From: Shewanella subflava
GTDB taxonomy: Bacteria > Pseudomonadota > Gammaproteobacteria > Enterobacterales > Shewanellaceae
DNA length: 64,000 nt
Reading direction: 5' to 3'
Assembly: GCF_025971955.1 (NCBI RefSeq)
Contig: NZ_JAPDMX010000023.1
Location: 1-64,000, forward strand
Below are positions 35,440-45,417 of the stretch, piece after piece; position 1 is the first letter of the stretch; each line of letters begins with the position of its first letter. The notes beneath the pieces are model-generated. The model was not told the DNA's origin. It was given only the letters and a program-made list of their open reading frames with translations, and ran no database searches. Both the position numbers and the translations under genes were made by a program.

Positions 35440-38400
35440 TTAGGGCATGTTAACACACTCATTGTTCGACTTTTGCTGTTTTGCTATTGCTTCATCTAAT
35501 TGAGCGGCAACGTATCCTGGTGATTTGGTTGAGGCCGAAATCAGGCGATACATAGCAGGAATAACAAACAGAGTGACGAATGTCGCGAAGGCCATACCAA
35601 AAAATATCACGGTGCCTACGGCAATTCGACTTTCACTGCCGGCACCTGTTGATAGTATGAGCGGCAAAGCACCGATCAAAGTCGTAAAAGCGGTCATCAG
35701 AATAGGGCGTAATCGGCGTGCAGATGCATCAATAATCGCTTGATTTAAGCTCAGTCCTCTATCTCGGAGCTGGTTAGCAAATTCAACAATCAAAATACCA
35801 TTTTTGGTCACCATACCGATAAGCATGATCATCCCTATTTGGCTGTAAATATTGATCCCCTGACCTGTGAGTGTTAAGCCAATAAAGCCACCCAATATGC
35901 CCATCGGTACCGTTAGCATGACGACCAAAGGGTTGATAAAGCTTTCAAATTGTCCTGCTAACACTAAGTAAGCAACCAACAAGGCAAGGCCAAAAACAAT
36001 CATTACGCCGCTTTGGTTTTCTTTGAAGTCTTTAGATTCACCTGTGTAAGCAATTGAAATATCATCTGGTAATAATGAAATAGCTCGCTTTTCAAGAAAA
36101 TCTAATCCTTCACCTAAGGTGTAACCTTCGCCTAAATTCGCTTTTAGGGTAATCGATTTTTGTTTATTGGTATGGCTTAGCTTTTGTGGTGAGGCGACTT
36201 CTTCGATATGGGTTACCGTATCTAAGGTGATGAGTTCGCCCTTGTTTGAACGTAAATAAATCTTACTAAGATCAGCTACACTGTTAAAACTGTTTTCATT
36301 ACCTCTAAGGTAGACATCATACTCTTCTCCTCTGTCAATAAAGGTTGTGGCACTGCGTCCACCCAGCATGACTTCAAGGGTATCTGAAATACTTGCTACA
36401 CTTAACCCAAGTTGGGCGGCAATTTGTTTGTCGATAGTCACCACTAACTCAGGGGTTGTTTCTGCATAATCTAAATCGGCACCTTCAAGAATAGGGCTAT
36501 CGTCAGCTTCCTGTTTTAGAACTTGCGCCCACTTAAATAACTCTTGGTAGTCAGACCCGCCTAAAACAAATTGTACAGGCTCGCTAGATTGGCCCCTAAA
36601 ACCTGGCATCATTGGGCGCACCATCACATCGGGGATATCTTTAAGGGATGATGAAATAAGCGCCAAAGCTTGTTTCACGTTTGTGTCTCTATTTTCCCAA
36701 TCTTCTAATTGTATGATGACAAAACCCGTTTGGTCTCCAGCACGGCCACCAAATGCAGGAGCCTGAACGCTAAATGATTTAATCGTACCTTGCCCTAGTA
36801 ATGGCATGAGTCTTTGTTCAACAATGTCCATATTGGCAATCATGCGATTATAACTTGTGCCCTCAGCACCTTTAATAAAGGCAAACAGTACCCCACGGTC
36901 TTCTTGAGGTGCCAGCTGTGAGGGAACCTGTTGCATCAATAAATAACTTCCGCCCAAGCATGCGATGATGACAAAAGGGGCGGCAACTCGCCAATGGATT
37001 GCCCATGTGACCCCTTTTCGATAAAGCTGTTCTAAGCGATTAAAACGCGCATCTACCCACTGATTAAATGCGTTAGGTTTCACGTTGGCTTTTAATAGTT
37101 TACTGCTGAGCACGGGGGTGAGCGTGAGGGCAATTAACGAAGAGAAGATAACCGACATTGCCAGCATGACGGAAAACTCAGTAAATAACAGTCCTACCAT
37201 ACCATCCATAAATGAAATGGGTAAAAACACCATAACCAGTACGAGTGTGGTTGATACTACGGCAAAACTCACTTCTTGAGTGCCTTTGTAGGCGGCGAGT
37301 AGTGGCGGTTCTCCTTTTTCTAAATGATGGAATATATTCTCTACCACCACAATGGCATCATCGACGACTAAGCCAATCGCTAAAATAAGCGCCATTAAGG
37401 TTAATAAATTGATCGAGTAACCTAAAGTGTAAGCCGCCATGAACGCCGCAATAAGTGATACAGGTACTGTCACCGCGGGGATTAAAGTCGCTCTGACTTG
37501 ACCGATAAAGATATACAGCACCAAAATAACTAAAACGCCAGTAATAAATAGCGTGTTGTAAACCTCATTGATTGAACGATCAATGAAGACATTTGCATCA
37601 TAATCGACAACTAATTGGGTTCCCTCTGGTAAAAATTGCTGAACATTTGCCACTTGTTGGTGAACATTTTTAGCCACATCTAATGGGTTAGCATCGGATT
37701 GTGGAATAATCCCCAAGCTTAGGTTAACAACGCCGTCACTCTTAAAGGTCGAGTTTTCATTTTCTGCGCCAACAAATACTTGTGCCACATCTTTAAGGTA
37801 AATGGGTGTACCATCATTGCTATTTCTGACCACTAAATAATCAAAATCGGCCGCGGTATGATAAAGGCGTTGGGTTCTTACTGTCATGACGGTAGTATCA
37901 TTGCGTACTTCACCACCGGGTGTTTCGACGTTTTCTGTTCTGAGGGCGTTAATAATATCGCTGGTAGTCACATTACGACCGGCCATTAACTGGGGTTGTA
38001 ATTGGACATACATTACCTTATACAAGCCTCCAGAAATACTGACAGAACTCACACCTGTAATTAAACTGAATTTATCTTCAAGCACACGCTGGGCATAATC
38101 AGTTAATTGAGTACGATCCATTTTGCTTGAGCTAAGATTGACATAAATAGACGGCTCACCCGTGCCGTTATCTTTAGAGACTATTGGATCATCAGCTTCG
38201 TCGGGTAACCTTCGCTGTGCTTTGGCTACCGCATCTCGCACATCGCTGATCCCTTCGGTCAAATTCCAGCCTAATTTAAATGCGATAGAAATTCTCGACA
38301 TACCGTTGCGGGTGGTAGATGTCAGCTCGTCAATACCGCTGATCCCAGTTAATTCATCCTCAATAGTTTTGGTGATTTGGCTTTCCATAATCGTTGCAGA

Positions 38401-38562
38401 CGCACCGTTATAGGTTGTCATTACCGTGACTACAGGGTTTTCAACGTCGGGCATTTCTCGGACAGACAATTTTGAGAATGACACTAGGCCGAAAACACAC
38501 AATAAAATACTCAGCACAATCGCAACGACAGGGCGTTTTACCGCGGTATCACTTAACCACAT
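35440..38562 (-). CDS. RND-family efflux permease
   Basis: A 1040-residue inner-membrane drug-efflux pump of the HAE-1 RND type. The N-terminus SDTAVKRPVVAIVLSILLCV is typical. The proton-relay aspartates are in IGLVVDDAIVVVEN, and there are two large periplasmic loops. It overlaps the adaptor gene by one base (TAATG), so the two are coupled. No TolC-type gene is near, so it must use a TolC encoded elsewhere. The substrate cannot be told from sequence. No repressor gene is adjacent. Confidence 0.92.
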   Translation of the reverse strand: MWLSDTAVKRPVVAIVLSILLCVFGLVSFSKLSVREMPDVENPVVTVMTTYNGASATIMESQITKTIEDELTGISGIDELTSTTRNGMSRISIAFKLGWNLTEGISDVRDAVAKAQRRLPDEADDPIVSKDNGTGEPSIYVNLSSSKMDRTQLTDYAQRVLEDKFSLITGVSSVSISGGLYKVMYVQLQPQLMAGRNVTTSDIINALRTENVETPGGEVRNDTTVMTVRTQRLYHTAADFDYLVVRNSNDGTPIYLKDVAQVFVGAENENSTFKSDGVVNLSLGIIPQSDANPLDVAKNVHQQVANVQQFLPEGTQLVVDYDANVFIDRSINEVYNTLFITGVLVILVLYIFIGQVRATLIPAVTVPVSLIAAFMAAYTLGYSINLLTLMALILAIGLVVDDAIVVVENIFHHLEKGEPPLLAAYKGTQEVSFAVVSTTLVLVMVFLPISFMDGMVGLLFTEFSVMLAMSVIFSSLIALTLTPVLSSKLLKANVKPNAFNQWVDARFNRLEQLYRKGVTWAIHWRVAAPFVIIACLGGSYLLMQQVPSQLAPQEDRGVLFAFIKGAEGTSYNRMIANMDIVEQRLMPLLGQGTIKSFSVQAPAFGGRAGDQTGFVIIQLEDWENRDTNVKQALALISSSLKDIPDVMVRPMMPGFRGQSSEPVQFVLGGSDYQELFKWAQVLKQEADDSPILEGADLDYAETTPELVVTIDKQIAAQLGLSVASISDTLEVMLGGRSATTFIDRGEEYDVYLRGNENSFNSVADLSKIYLRSNKGELITLDTVTHIEEVASPQKLSHTNKQKSITLKANLGEGYTLGEGLDFLEKRAISLLPDDISIAYTGESKDFKENQSGVMIVFGLALLVAYLVLAGQFESFINPLVVMLTVPMGILGGFIGLTLTGQGINIYSQIGMIMLIGMVTKNGILIVEFANQLRDRGLSLNQAIIDASARRLRPILMTAFTTLIGALPLILSTGAGSESRIAVGTVIFFGMAFATFVTLFVIPAMYRLISASTKSPGYVAAQLDEAIAKQQKSNNECVNMP

Positions 38563-39641
38563 TAGCGTTGCTCCTGAGGTTGAGGTGATGGGGGATTAGC
38601 GGCATCGGATAAGTCATTCACTTTTATGCCATCTCGCATATTGACTAAACCTTGCACCACAATATTATCGCCGATATTGACACCGGCATTGATCAGTACT
38701 TCATTGTCGATCCGTGCGCCAAGTTCTACTTCGGTTTTTCTGGCAATATTCTCTTTGTCTACTACGTAAACATATCGCTTAGTACCTGAGTACTCCAGTG
38801 CTTGAACCGGGACCATAGGTGATGACACGCTTGGAAAAATCATCGTTGCAGACATCATCATTCCGGGTTTTAGCTGGTTTTTTACATTTGTAAAAGAGGC
38901 TCTCACGGTTAAGTTTAACGTGTCCTCATTCACTCTTGGGTCAATCGCGGTCACCTGGCCTGAAAATGTCTTATCTGGCCAGGCCCTGCTGGTCGCATTT
39001 ATTGTCATGCCAGTACTTAAGAGAGACAGGTAATGTTCAGGAATATTAAGATCTAGGTATAACTGGCTTAAATCATCTAAGGTCAGTAAGGACTCACCCG
39101 TATTAACCGTTTTTCCTTTACTGAAGTTTATTAAGCCTACGTTGCCTGAAAACGGGGCGATGACAGTGTGGTATTGTAAATCAGCACTTGCTGCCGCTAA
39201 TCTTGCAGACGCGATATCCACTTTGGCTTTTTGTGCTTCAATTTCGGTTTGAGTTATAGCATTGACATGAATAAGTCGGCCAAACTCATCTTGAATGCGT
39301 AATTCATCCGCATAGTATGCTTTGGCTTCGGACATATTGGCGGTGGCTTTGGCATTTTCAATGGTGATTAGCACTTGTCCCTGATTGACATATTGATTTG
39401 ATTTAACATTAATTTGATCGATTTTTCCGCTGATTTGCGGGGCGAGCAAGACCGATTGCTTGGCTTTTAATTTACCTACAAGCGTAATGGATTGCGCTAA
39501 TGAATGGTTATCCACTTTTGCTGTGATTACCGGGATCACTCTTGAATTCGGTTTTCCCTTGGGCTGTGGCTTATCTTTACTAAGCACCATCCCAGTAATT
39601 GCAGCAGTGAGTAAAATAATAAGGATGATAATTTTTTTCAT
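38562..39641 (-). CDS. RND periplasmic adaptor (membrane fusion protein)
   Basis: A 359-residue protein with an N-terminal membrane anchor (residues 3-20) and the usual barrel-sandwich hybrid, coiled-coil and beta-barrel domains of the HlyD family. QISGKIDQINVKSNQYVNQGQ is the typical lipoyl half-motif. The start at 39641 was preferred over a frame from 39710 because the anchor begins there. It connects the RND permease to a TolC-type channel. Confidence 0.88.
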   Translation of the reverse strand: MKKIIILIILLTAAITGMVLSKDKPQPKGKPNSRVIPVITAKVDNHSLAQSITLVGKLKAKQSVLLAPQISGKIDQINVKSNQYVNQGQVLITIENAKATANMSEAKAYYADELRIQDEFGRLIHVNAITQTEIEAQKAKVDIASARLAAASADLQYHTVIAPFSGNVGLINFSKGKTVNTGESLLTLDDLSQLYLDLNIPEHYLSLLSTGMTINATSRAWPDKTFSGQVTAIDPRVNEDTLNLTVRASFTNVKNQLKPGMMMSATMIFPSVSSPMVPVQALEYSGTKRYVYVVDKENIARKTEVELGARIDNEVLINAGVNIGDNIVVQGLVNMRDGIKVNDLSDAANPPSPQPQEQR

Positions 39642-40141
39642 AAAAAGCGATCTCAATAAGAGGATTAGCCAACAAAACGAATCTGAGTTTAATGGGGGTA
39701 TTGTATTCAATTTTTATCATTAGAGCGTAAAGGAGTGTAAAACTCTGCGCTTTTTTTGTTTCTAAACATAATGATGATGCAAATCTGTGAACGGTTTTAT
39801 TTATGCTTTAACGTCTTGTTGGTTTTTCTTGATTGAATTGTATGGTTGGTTATTGGTTGAACTATGAGGTGCACAGTTAAGGTTGCACATTATCTGAGCC
39901 TCATTGATAAAGTCGTTACAACAGCTTAACAGCCAGAAAATGCCGATAGCAACCAGCAAAGAGATGAAGGCAAAATGAAACTACAGCTTATTACTGAACG
40001 GAGTCAACAAATAGCGTTATGGCAGGGCAATAGCTAGTTTACGGTTTAACATTAGCCTAGTGAAAAACACGCTATTGATAATATTCAAGCTTTTGAATAT
40101 GTATTTACTCTGTTTTGGTAGGGCAAAGTGTTTATATCGAA
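39642..40141. other. Non-coding stretch upstream of the RND adaptor
   Basis: No gene is supported. A minus-strand frame at 39801-39959 with a TTG start encodes 52 residues, a hydrophobic segment (LVAIGIFWLLS) followed by a cysteine-rich tail. It could be a small membrane protein but lacks evidence of expression and the frame continues upstream of the TTG without an ATG. A plus-strand frame at 39975-40040 (reading MKLQLITERSQQIALWQG) is truncated and looks like a remnant. Confidence 0.4.
39801..39959 (-). CDS. Possible small membrane protein (TTG start)
   Basis: The frame gives 52 residues: MLVAIGIFWLLSCCNDFI at the N-terminus, one membrane-like segment with cysteines (CC at 13-14, then CNLNC), and a polar tail. 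No ATG is available and the open frame extends further upstream to a stop, so a real gene here is doubtful. There is no obvious ribosome binding site. It is listed because hydrophobic start and polar tail are protein-like. Confidence 0.2.
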   Translation of the reverse strand: MLVAIGIFWLLSCCNDFINEAQIMCNLNCAPHSSTNNQPYNSIKKNQQDVKA

Positions 40142-40177
40142 CGAATAAAACAGGAGCCGAGGCTCCTGTTTTATTCG
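40142..40177 (-). terminator. Perfect 17-bp inverted repeat, terminator of ettA
   Basis: CGAATAAAACAGGAGCC (40142-40158) is repeated exactly in inverse at 40161-40177 with a GA loop. It follows the stop of ettA on the minus strand (9 bases away), and minus-strand reading ends in TTTTATTCG. The length of the perfect stem is unusual. Confidence 0.9.
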
Positions 40178-40185
40178 CATTATAA

Positions 40186-41853
40186 CTACTTACTCATTCG
40201 CTTGTATTTTAAGCGATGGGGTTCGACGATATCCGCACCATAGGTATTTTTTAACCAGGTTGAGTACTCGGTAAAGTTGCCTTCATAGAAGTTCACTTTA
40301 CCTTCGTCACGGTAATCTAAAATGTGAGTTGCGATACGGTCTAAGAACCAACGGTCATGCGAAATCACCATCGCACACCCAGGGAATTCAAGCAAAGCTA
40401 CTTCCAGTGCGCGCAGGGTTTCAACATCTAAATCGTTGGTGGGTTCATCGAGGAGTAATACGTTGCCACCGGCTTGAAGCAGCTTGGCAAGGTGAACTCG
40501 GTTTCGTTCACCACCTGACAGCGTACCAATAATTTTTTGTTGATCACCACCACGGAAGTTAAAACGGCCAACATAAGCACGACTTGGAATTTCCATATTG
40601 CCGACTTTCATAATGTCTTGACCGCCTGAGATTTCCTGCCAAACGGTATTTTTATCATTCATTGAATCACGGAACTGCTCAACAGATGCAATTTGTACCG
40701 ATTCACCAATGGAAATGCTGCCGCTATCTGGCTGTTCCGAACCTGAAATCATTCTGAATAAAGTTGATTTACCCGCACCGTTAGCACCGATAATACCGAC
40801 AATTGCACCTTTAGGGACGGTAAATGATAAATCATCAATTAAAACGCGGTCGCCATAGGACTTTGTCAAATTAGTTACTTCAATTACCTTATCACCTAAA
40901 CGAGGTCCTGGTGGAATAAATAATTCATTGGTTTCATTACGCTTTTGATAGTCATTGGTGTTCAACTCTTCAAAGCGCGCCATACGGGCTTTGCCTTTAG
41001 ATTGGCGACCTTTCGCCCCTTGACGAACCCATTCTAATTCTTTGGCAATGGTCTTCTGGCGTGCACTCTCAGCTGCCGATTCCTGTTGTAAACGCGCGTC
41101 TTTTTGCTCTAACCAAGAAGAGTAGTTACCTTCCCAAGGAATACCTTCGCCACGGTCAAGTTCTAAAATCCAACCCGCAGCATTATCTAAGAAATAACGG
41201 TCATGGGTAATTGCCACTACGGTACCGTTATACTCTTGTAAAAAGTGCTCTAGCCAAGCCACTGATTCAGCATCTAAGTGGTTGGTTGGCTCATCAAGTA
41301 ATAACATTTCTGGTTTTTCAAGCAATAAACGACAAATCGCAACACGTCGACGTTCACCACCTGATAGCACTTCGATTTTTTCATCCCAGTCAGGTAAACG
41401 CAATGCGTTAGCCGCGCGCTCTAGAATGTGCTCTAAATTATGCGCATCCTGTGCCTGAATGATGGCTTCTAATTCACCTTGCTCTTTGGCTAATGCGTCA
41501 AAGTCGGCGTCGGGCTCAGCATACGCCGCATACACGGCATCTAAACGGGTTAAAGCGTTTTTGGCATCACTTACCGCTTCTTCTATAGCTTCACGCACGG
41601 TTTGATTCGGATTTAGCTTGGGTTCTTGGGGTAGGTAACCAATTTTAAGGCCAGGCATAGGGCGGGCTTCACCCTCAATTTCAGTATCAATACCGGCCAT
41701 AATGCGCAGTAATGTTGATTTACCTGAACCGTTTAAGCCGAGTACCCCAATTTTTGCACCAGGGAAAAAACTTAACGAAATGTCTTTTAAAATTTGCTTT
41801 TTAGGCGGAACAATTTTGCCCACTCTAAGCATGCTATATACAAATTGAGCCAT
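40186..41853 (-). CDS. ettA: Energy-dependent translational throttle protein EttA
   Basis: EttA is an ABC-F ATPase that binds the ribosomal E site and holds back translation when ATP is low. The 555-residue protein has two ATP-binding cassettes with Walker A GLNGSGKST and GANGAGKST and signature motifs LSGGERRRVA and LSGGERNRVH. The ABC-F arm insert and linker are in the usual places. The length equals that of the E. coli protein (555). The gene is alone. Confidence 0.95.
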   Translation of the reverse strand: MAQFVYSMLRVGKIVPPKKQILKDISLSFFPGAKIGVLGLNGSGKSTLLRIMAGIDTEIEGEARPMPGLKIGYLPQEPKLNPNQTVREAIEEAVSDAKNALTRLDAVYAAYAEPDADFDALAKEQGELEAIIQAQDAHNLEHILERAANALRLPDWDEKIEVLSGGERRRVAICRLLLEKPEMLLLDEPTNHLDAESVAWLEHFLQEYNGTVVAITHDRYFLDNAAGWILELDRGEGIPWEGNYSSWLEQKDARLQQESAAESARQKTIAKELEWVRQGAKGRQSKGKARMARFEELNTNDYQKRNETNELFIPPGPRLGDKVIEVTNLTKSYGDRVLIDDLSFTVPKGAIVGIIGANGAGKSTLFRMISGSEQPDSGSISIGESVQIASVEQFRDSMNDKNTVWQEISGGQDIMKVGNMEIPSRAYVGRFNFRGGDQQKIIGTLSGGERNRVHLAKLLQAGGNVLLLDEPTNDLDVETLRALEVALLEFPGCAMVISHDRWFLDRIATHILDYRDEGKVNFYEGNFTEYSTWLKNTYGADIVEPHRLKYKRMSK

Positions 41854-42360
41854 GGGATCCCATTATTTGGTTGACACTGAATAGATGTGATTCTAATGGA
41901 ATCTGAATCTAACTTAAATCGGATTTTATCGCTTCAGATGTAATTGGCGTTGTTTTTATCATTAATGAAATCTTGAACGCTCGGACTCTGTACATAATAC
42001 TTCAGGTTAATAAGCAATAGACCATGAAGGTATTGAACATGAGTTGGTAAAAAAGTGCATAATGCCGGATTTGTAGGCAGACACATTCAAGCGGTTTTCT
42101 TCACTCACTAGCCCTTTTAGGTATCAAAATTAGAACAGTGTTTTTAGTGACTGTTTTGAGCTATCTATGAATCAAATCAGCAAATATTTTTTACAATAAA
42201 AACATTAAGTTTATGAATAAAAGCAGCTATTTCCTTTTCGCATGAGATTTTCTATTGCTGTTAAGTAACTAAATTCATGCTGTAAAGCTGGGATTGTTTG
42301 CATTTGCAGAGTAGAATACCGCGCAACCCTACTTATATAAAACCTATCGTTGGAGTCACC
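41854..42360. other. Non-coding stretch between ettA and glyA
   Basis: About 500 bases without a supported gene hold the divergent promoters of ettA and glyA. A TTGAAC (42033-42038) and CATAAT (42058-42063) are spaced by 19 bases and could be one glyA promoter, but that spacing is long. Nothing else stands out. Confidence 0.3.
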
Positions 42361-43614
42361 ATGCTTAAGAAAGCGATGAATATTGCGGATTACGATCCAG
42401 AATTATTTAAAGCCATTGAAGATGAAACTTGTCGCCAAGAAGAGCACATCGAATTAATTGCATCTGAAAACTACACCAGTCCACGTGTAATGGAAGCACA
42501 AGGTTCTCAGTTAACTAATAAGTATGCTGAAGGTTATCCTGGTAAGCGTTACTACGGTGGGTGTGAGTATGTTGACGTAGTTGAAACGTTAGCGATTGAG
42601 CGTGCTAAAGAATTATTTGGCGCAACCTATGCCAACGTTCAGCCTCATTCAGGATCACAAGCAAACAGTGCTGTATTTATGGCATTGTTGAAGCCAGGTG
42701 ATACCGTATTAGGGATGAACCTTGCTCACGGTGGTCATTTAACGCACGGTTCTCCAGTTAACTTTTCGGGTAAGTTATATAACATTATTCCTTACGGTAT
42801 CGATGAATCTGGTCAAATTGACTACGACGAAATGGAACGTTTAGCGGTTGAACACAAGCCTAAAATGATGATCGGTGGTTTCTCGGCTTATTCTGGGATT
42901 GTTGATTGGGCTAGAATGCGTGAAATTGCGGATAAAATTGGCGCATACTTCTTTGTTGATATGGCTCACGTAGCGGGTTTAATCGCTGCAGGTGTTTATC
43001 CAAACCCAGTGCCACACGCACACGTTGTGACTTCTACAACTCATAAAACGTTAGCTGGCCCACGTGGCGGTATCATTATTTCTGCAGCTGATGATGAAGA
43101 TTTATATAAAAAGTTAAACTCAGCCGTGTTCCCTGGCGGCCAAGGTGGCCCACTAATGCATGTTATCGCGGGCAAAGCGGTAGCCTTTAAAGAAGCATTA
43201 GAGCCAGAGTTTAAAGTGTATCAGCAGCAAGTGGTTAAAAATGCTAAAGCCATGGTTGAAGTGTTTTTAGCGCGTGGATACAAAATTGTTTCAGGCGGTA
43301 CCGAAAACCACTTAATGCTGGTTGATTTAATCGGCCGTGATTTAACCGGTAAAGAAGCCGATGCCGCGTTAGGCAGTGCTAACATTACTGTGAACAAAAA
43401 CTCAGTACCAAACGATCCACGTTCACCATTTGTGACCTCAGGTATCCGTATCGGTTCACCTGCCATCACACGTCGTGGTTTCAAAGAAGCTGAAGCGAAA
43501 GAGTTAACCGGTTGGATTTGTGACATTTTAGATGATGCTCAAAATCATGCTGTGATTGATCGTGTTAAAGGCCAAGTACTGGCTTTATGCGCAAAATTCC
43601 CCGTTTACGGGTAA
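42361..43614 (+). CDS. glyA: Serine hydroxymethyltransferase
   Basis: GlyA converts serine and tetrahydrofolate to glycine and methylene-THF, using pyridoxal phosphate. The 417-residue protein begins [20 protein letters not shown]; the ATG at 42361 has GGAG about 8 bases upstream and fits the E. coli length (417). The PLP lysine is in [15 protein letters not shown] strong terminator at 43700-43725 separates it from nrdR. Confidence 0.97.
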   Translation: MLKKAMNIADYDPELFKAIEDETCRQEEHIELIASENYTSPRVMEAQGSQLTNKYAEGYPGKRYYGGCEYVDVVETLAIERAKELFGATYANVQPHSGSQANSAVFMALLKPGDTVLGMNLAHGGHLTHGSPVNFSGKLYNIIPYGIDESGQIDYDEMERLAVEHKPKMMIGGFSAYSGIVDWARMREIADKIGAYFFVDMAHVAGLIAAGVYPNPVPHAHVVTSTTHKTLAGPRGGIIISAADDEDLYKKLNSAVFPGGQGGPLMHVIAGKAVAFKEALEPEFKVYQQQVVKNAKAMVEVFLARGYKIVSGGTENHLMLVDLIGRDLTGKEADAALGSANITVNKNSVPNDPRSPFVTSGIRIGSPAITRRGFKEAEAKELTGWICDILDDAQNHAVIDRVKGQVLALCAKFPVYG

Positions 43615-43699
43615 TCCTGTTGTAGACTTGATTGTCTGTTCAGAGTATTAGCTGAGCCAAAGGTAAGCTTAACCTTGATGAACAAATAGGATAAACTTT

Positions 43700-43730
43700 A
43701 ATGGCCGCTAACTTTAGCGGCCATTTTATT
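43700..43730 (+). terminator. Terminator of glyA
   Basis: AATGGCCGCTA (43700-43710) pairs with TAGCGGCCATT (43715-43725) with an ACTT loop, then TTATTTTG. It ends just before the GGAGG of nrdR (43736-43740), so termination of glyA and start of the next unit are very close. Confidence 0.9.
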
Positions 43731-43743
43731 TTGTGGAGGTTCA

Positions 43744-44193
43744 ATGCATTGTCCTTTTTGTAGCGCGACAGACACTAAAGTTATCGACTCGCGTTTGGTG
43801 GCAGATGGTCATCAAGTTCGCCGTCGTCGCGAATGCACTGAATGCCATGAGCGTTTCACTACATTTGAAGGGGCTGAATTAGTTATGCCCAGAGTGATAA
43901 AACGTGATGGCAGTCGTCAGCCTTTTGACGAAGAAAAATTGCGTGGTGGAATGCTCCGTGCGGTTGAAAAACGTCCCGTTTCGATGGATGAGATTGAGCA
44001 GGCTATTACCAAAATAAAATCAACCTTACGTGCGACGGGTGAGCGTGAAATTGACTCTGAGATGATTGGTAACTTGATGATGGAACAGTTAATGAGCCTA
44101 GATAAAGTCGCTTATATTCGTTTTGCATCTGTGTATCGAGCCTTTGAAGATGTCTCACAATTTGGCGAGGCTATCGCTAAGTTGCAAAAGTAA
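43744..44193 (+). CDS. nrdR: Transcriptional repressor NrdR
   Basis: NrdR represses ribonucleotide reductase genes, binding NrdR boxes; it has a zinc ribbon and an ATP-cone. The 149-residue protein has MHCPFC...CTECHERF (four zinc cysteines, residues 3-34) and an ATP-cone (residues 49-139). GGAGG at 43736-43740 is a strong RBS. It is the first gene of the rib cluster, as in many proteobacteria. Confidence 0.97.
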   Translation: MHCPFCSATDTKVIDSRLVADGHQVRRRRECTECHERFTTFEGAELVMPRVIKRDGSRQPFDEEKLRGGMLRAVEKRPVSMDEIEQAITKIKSTLRATGEREIDSEMIGNLMMEQLMSLDKVAYIRFASVYRAFEDVSQFGEAIAKLQK

Positions 44194-44223
44194 ATGTGTA
44201 ATATTCACTGAGTATTTTTGTTT

Positions 44224-45360
44224 ATGATCAGCGTTAGTGTTTTTGATATCCAAATGATGAGTCGAGCAATTCAGTTGGCTCGCAAAGGGCGTTATACCAC
44301 TCGGCCAAATCCTTGCGTGGGTTGTGTTTTAGTTAAAAGTGGACAAATTATTGGTGAAGGCTACCATCAAGTTGCCGGTCAAGGGCATGCTGAAGTTAAT
44401 GCATTAGCCCAAGCGATAGCTGATGGCCATAGCAGCGAAGGTGCAACGGCTTATGTTACTTTAGAGCCTTGTAGTCATTATGGACGTACACCGCCATGCG
44501 CATTAGGCTTAATTGATGCCAAAGTTGCTCGGGTTGTTATTGCCCTTAAAGATGCTAATCCACAGGTCGCGGGTAACGGCATTAACCTGTTACGAGACGC
44601 TGGTATTCAAGTGGACGTCGGTTTATTAGAAGCAGAAGCACTTGAGCTAAATTTAGGCTTTATGAAACGCATGCGAACCGGATTGCCTTGGGTTACTGTA
44701 AAAGTGGCAGCCAGTTTAGACGGCAAAACAGCACTTCAAAATGGTCAATCTAAGTGGATAACTGGCGCTGCTGCCCGTGATGATGTGCAAAAAATGCGCG
44801 CTCGTCATTGTGCACTTATTACTGGCGTTGAAACCATATTCGCCGATGATCCCAGCCTCAATGTACGTTATGAACAATTAGGTGACTTGAAAAGCTCACT
44901 TTTACCCTCATCTCTACATCAGCCATTAAGGGTGGTGTTGGATTCAAAAGCCCGCCTGACCTCATCATTCAAGTTATTTAATATTAAAAGTCCAATTTTA
45001 TTGGTATCGACTAGCGATTATTCCGATGAGGTTAAACGTACTTTTGGGCAACATGTCAGCTTGCTGACAGTAAAGGCTAACTCACAAGGCCGTGTTTGTT
45101 TGCTGGAAGTCCTACAACATCTTGGTGCTAGCTGTAATAGCGTGATGATTGAAGCAGGTGCAACGCTTTCAGGCAGTGTTATTGAACAGGATTTAGCGGA
45201 CGAGCTTGTGTTGTACCAAGCGAATAAAATAATGGGCAGTGAAGGGCGAGACATGCTGTTACTGCCCAATTATCAAACGATGAATATGCTGCCAAAAATA
45301 GTCTTAAAAGATAAGCGAAATGTCGGTCAAGACACACGATTGATATTTCGTTTAGGCTAA
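44224..45360 (+). CDS. ribD: Riboflavin biosynthesis protein RibD (deaminase/reductase)
   Basis: RibD is bifunctional: an N-terminal deaminase and a C-terminal NADPH-dependent reductase acting on the GTP-derived pyrimidine. The zinc motifs are HAEVNALAQA and PCSHYGRTPPC, and the reductase domain starts at about residue 145 (WVTVKVAASLDGKTAL). The start at 44224 gives 378 residues; the TTG at 44218 would add two, and the MM at 44254 would drop ten. It is preceded by nrdR with 30 bases between. Confidence 0.95.
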   Translation: MISVSVFDIQMMSRAIQLARKGRYTTRPNPCVGCVLVKSGQIIGEGYHQVAGQGHAEVNALAQAIADGHSSEGATAYVTLEPCSHYGRTPPCALGLIDAKVARVVIALKDANPQVAGNGINLLRDAGIQVDVGLLEAEALELNLGFMKRMRTGLPWVTVKVAASLDGKTALQNGQSKWITGAAARDDVQKMRARHCALITGVETIFADDPSLNVRYEQLGDLKSSLLPSSLHQPLRVVLDSKARLTSSFKLFNIKSPILLVSTSDYSDEVKRTFGQHVSLLTVKANSQGRVCLLEVLQHLGASCNSVMIEAGATLSGSVIEQDLADELVLYQANKIMGSEGRDMLLLPNYQTMNMLPKIVLKDKRNVGQDTRLIFRLG

Positions 45361-45375
45361 AATATTTAATTATAC

Positions 45376-45396
45376 ATGCTCAACTGTGTTGAGCAT
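45376..45396 (+). other. Short hairpin between ribD and ribE
   Basis: ATGCTCAA (45376-45383) pairs with TTGAGCAT (45389-45396) around CTGTG. No T-run follows, so it is more likely a message-stability or pausing element than a terminator. Confidence 0.35.
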
Positions 45397-45417
45397 TCTC
45401 TATATAAGTGAGTCATT

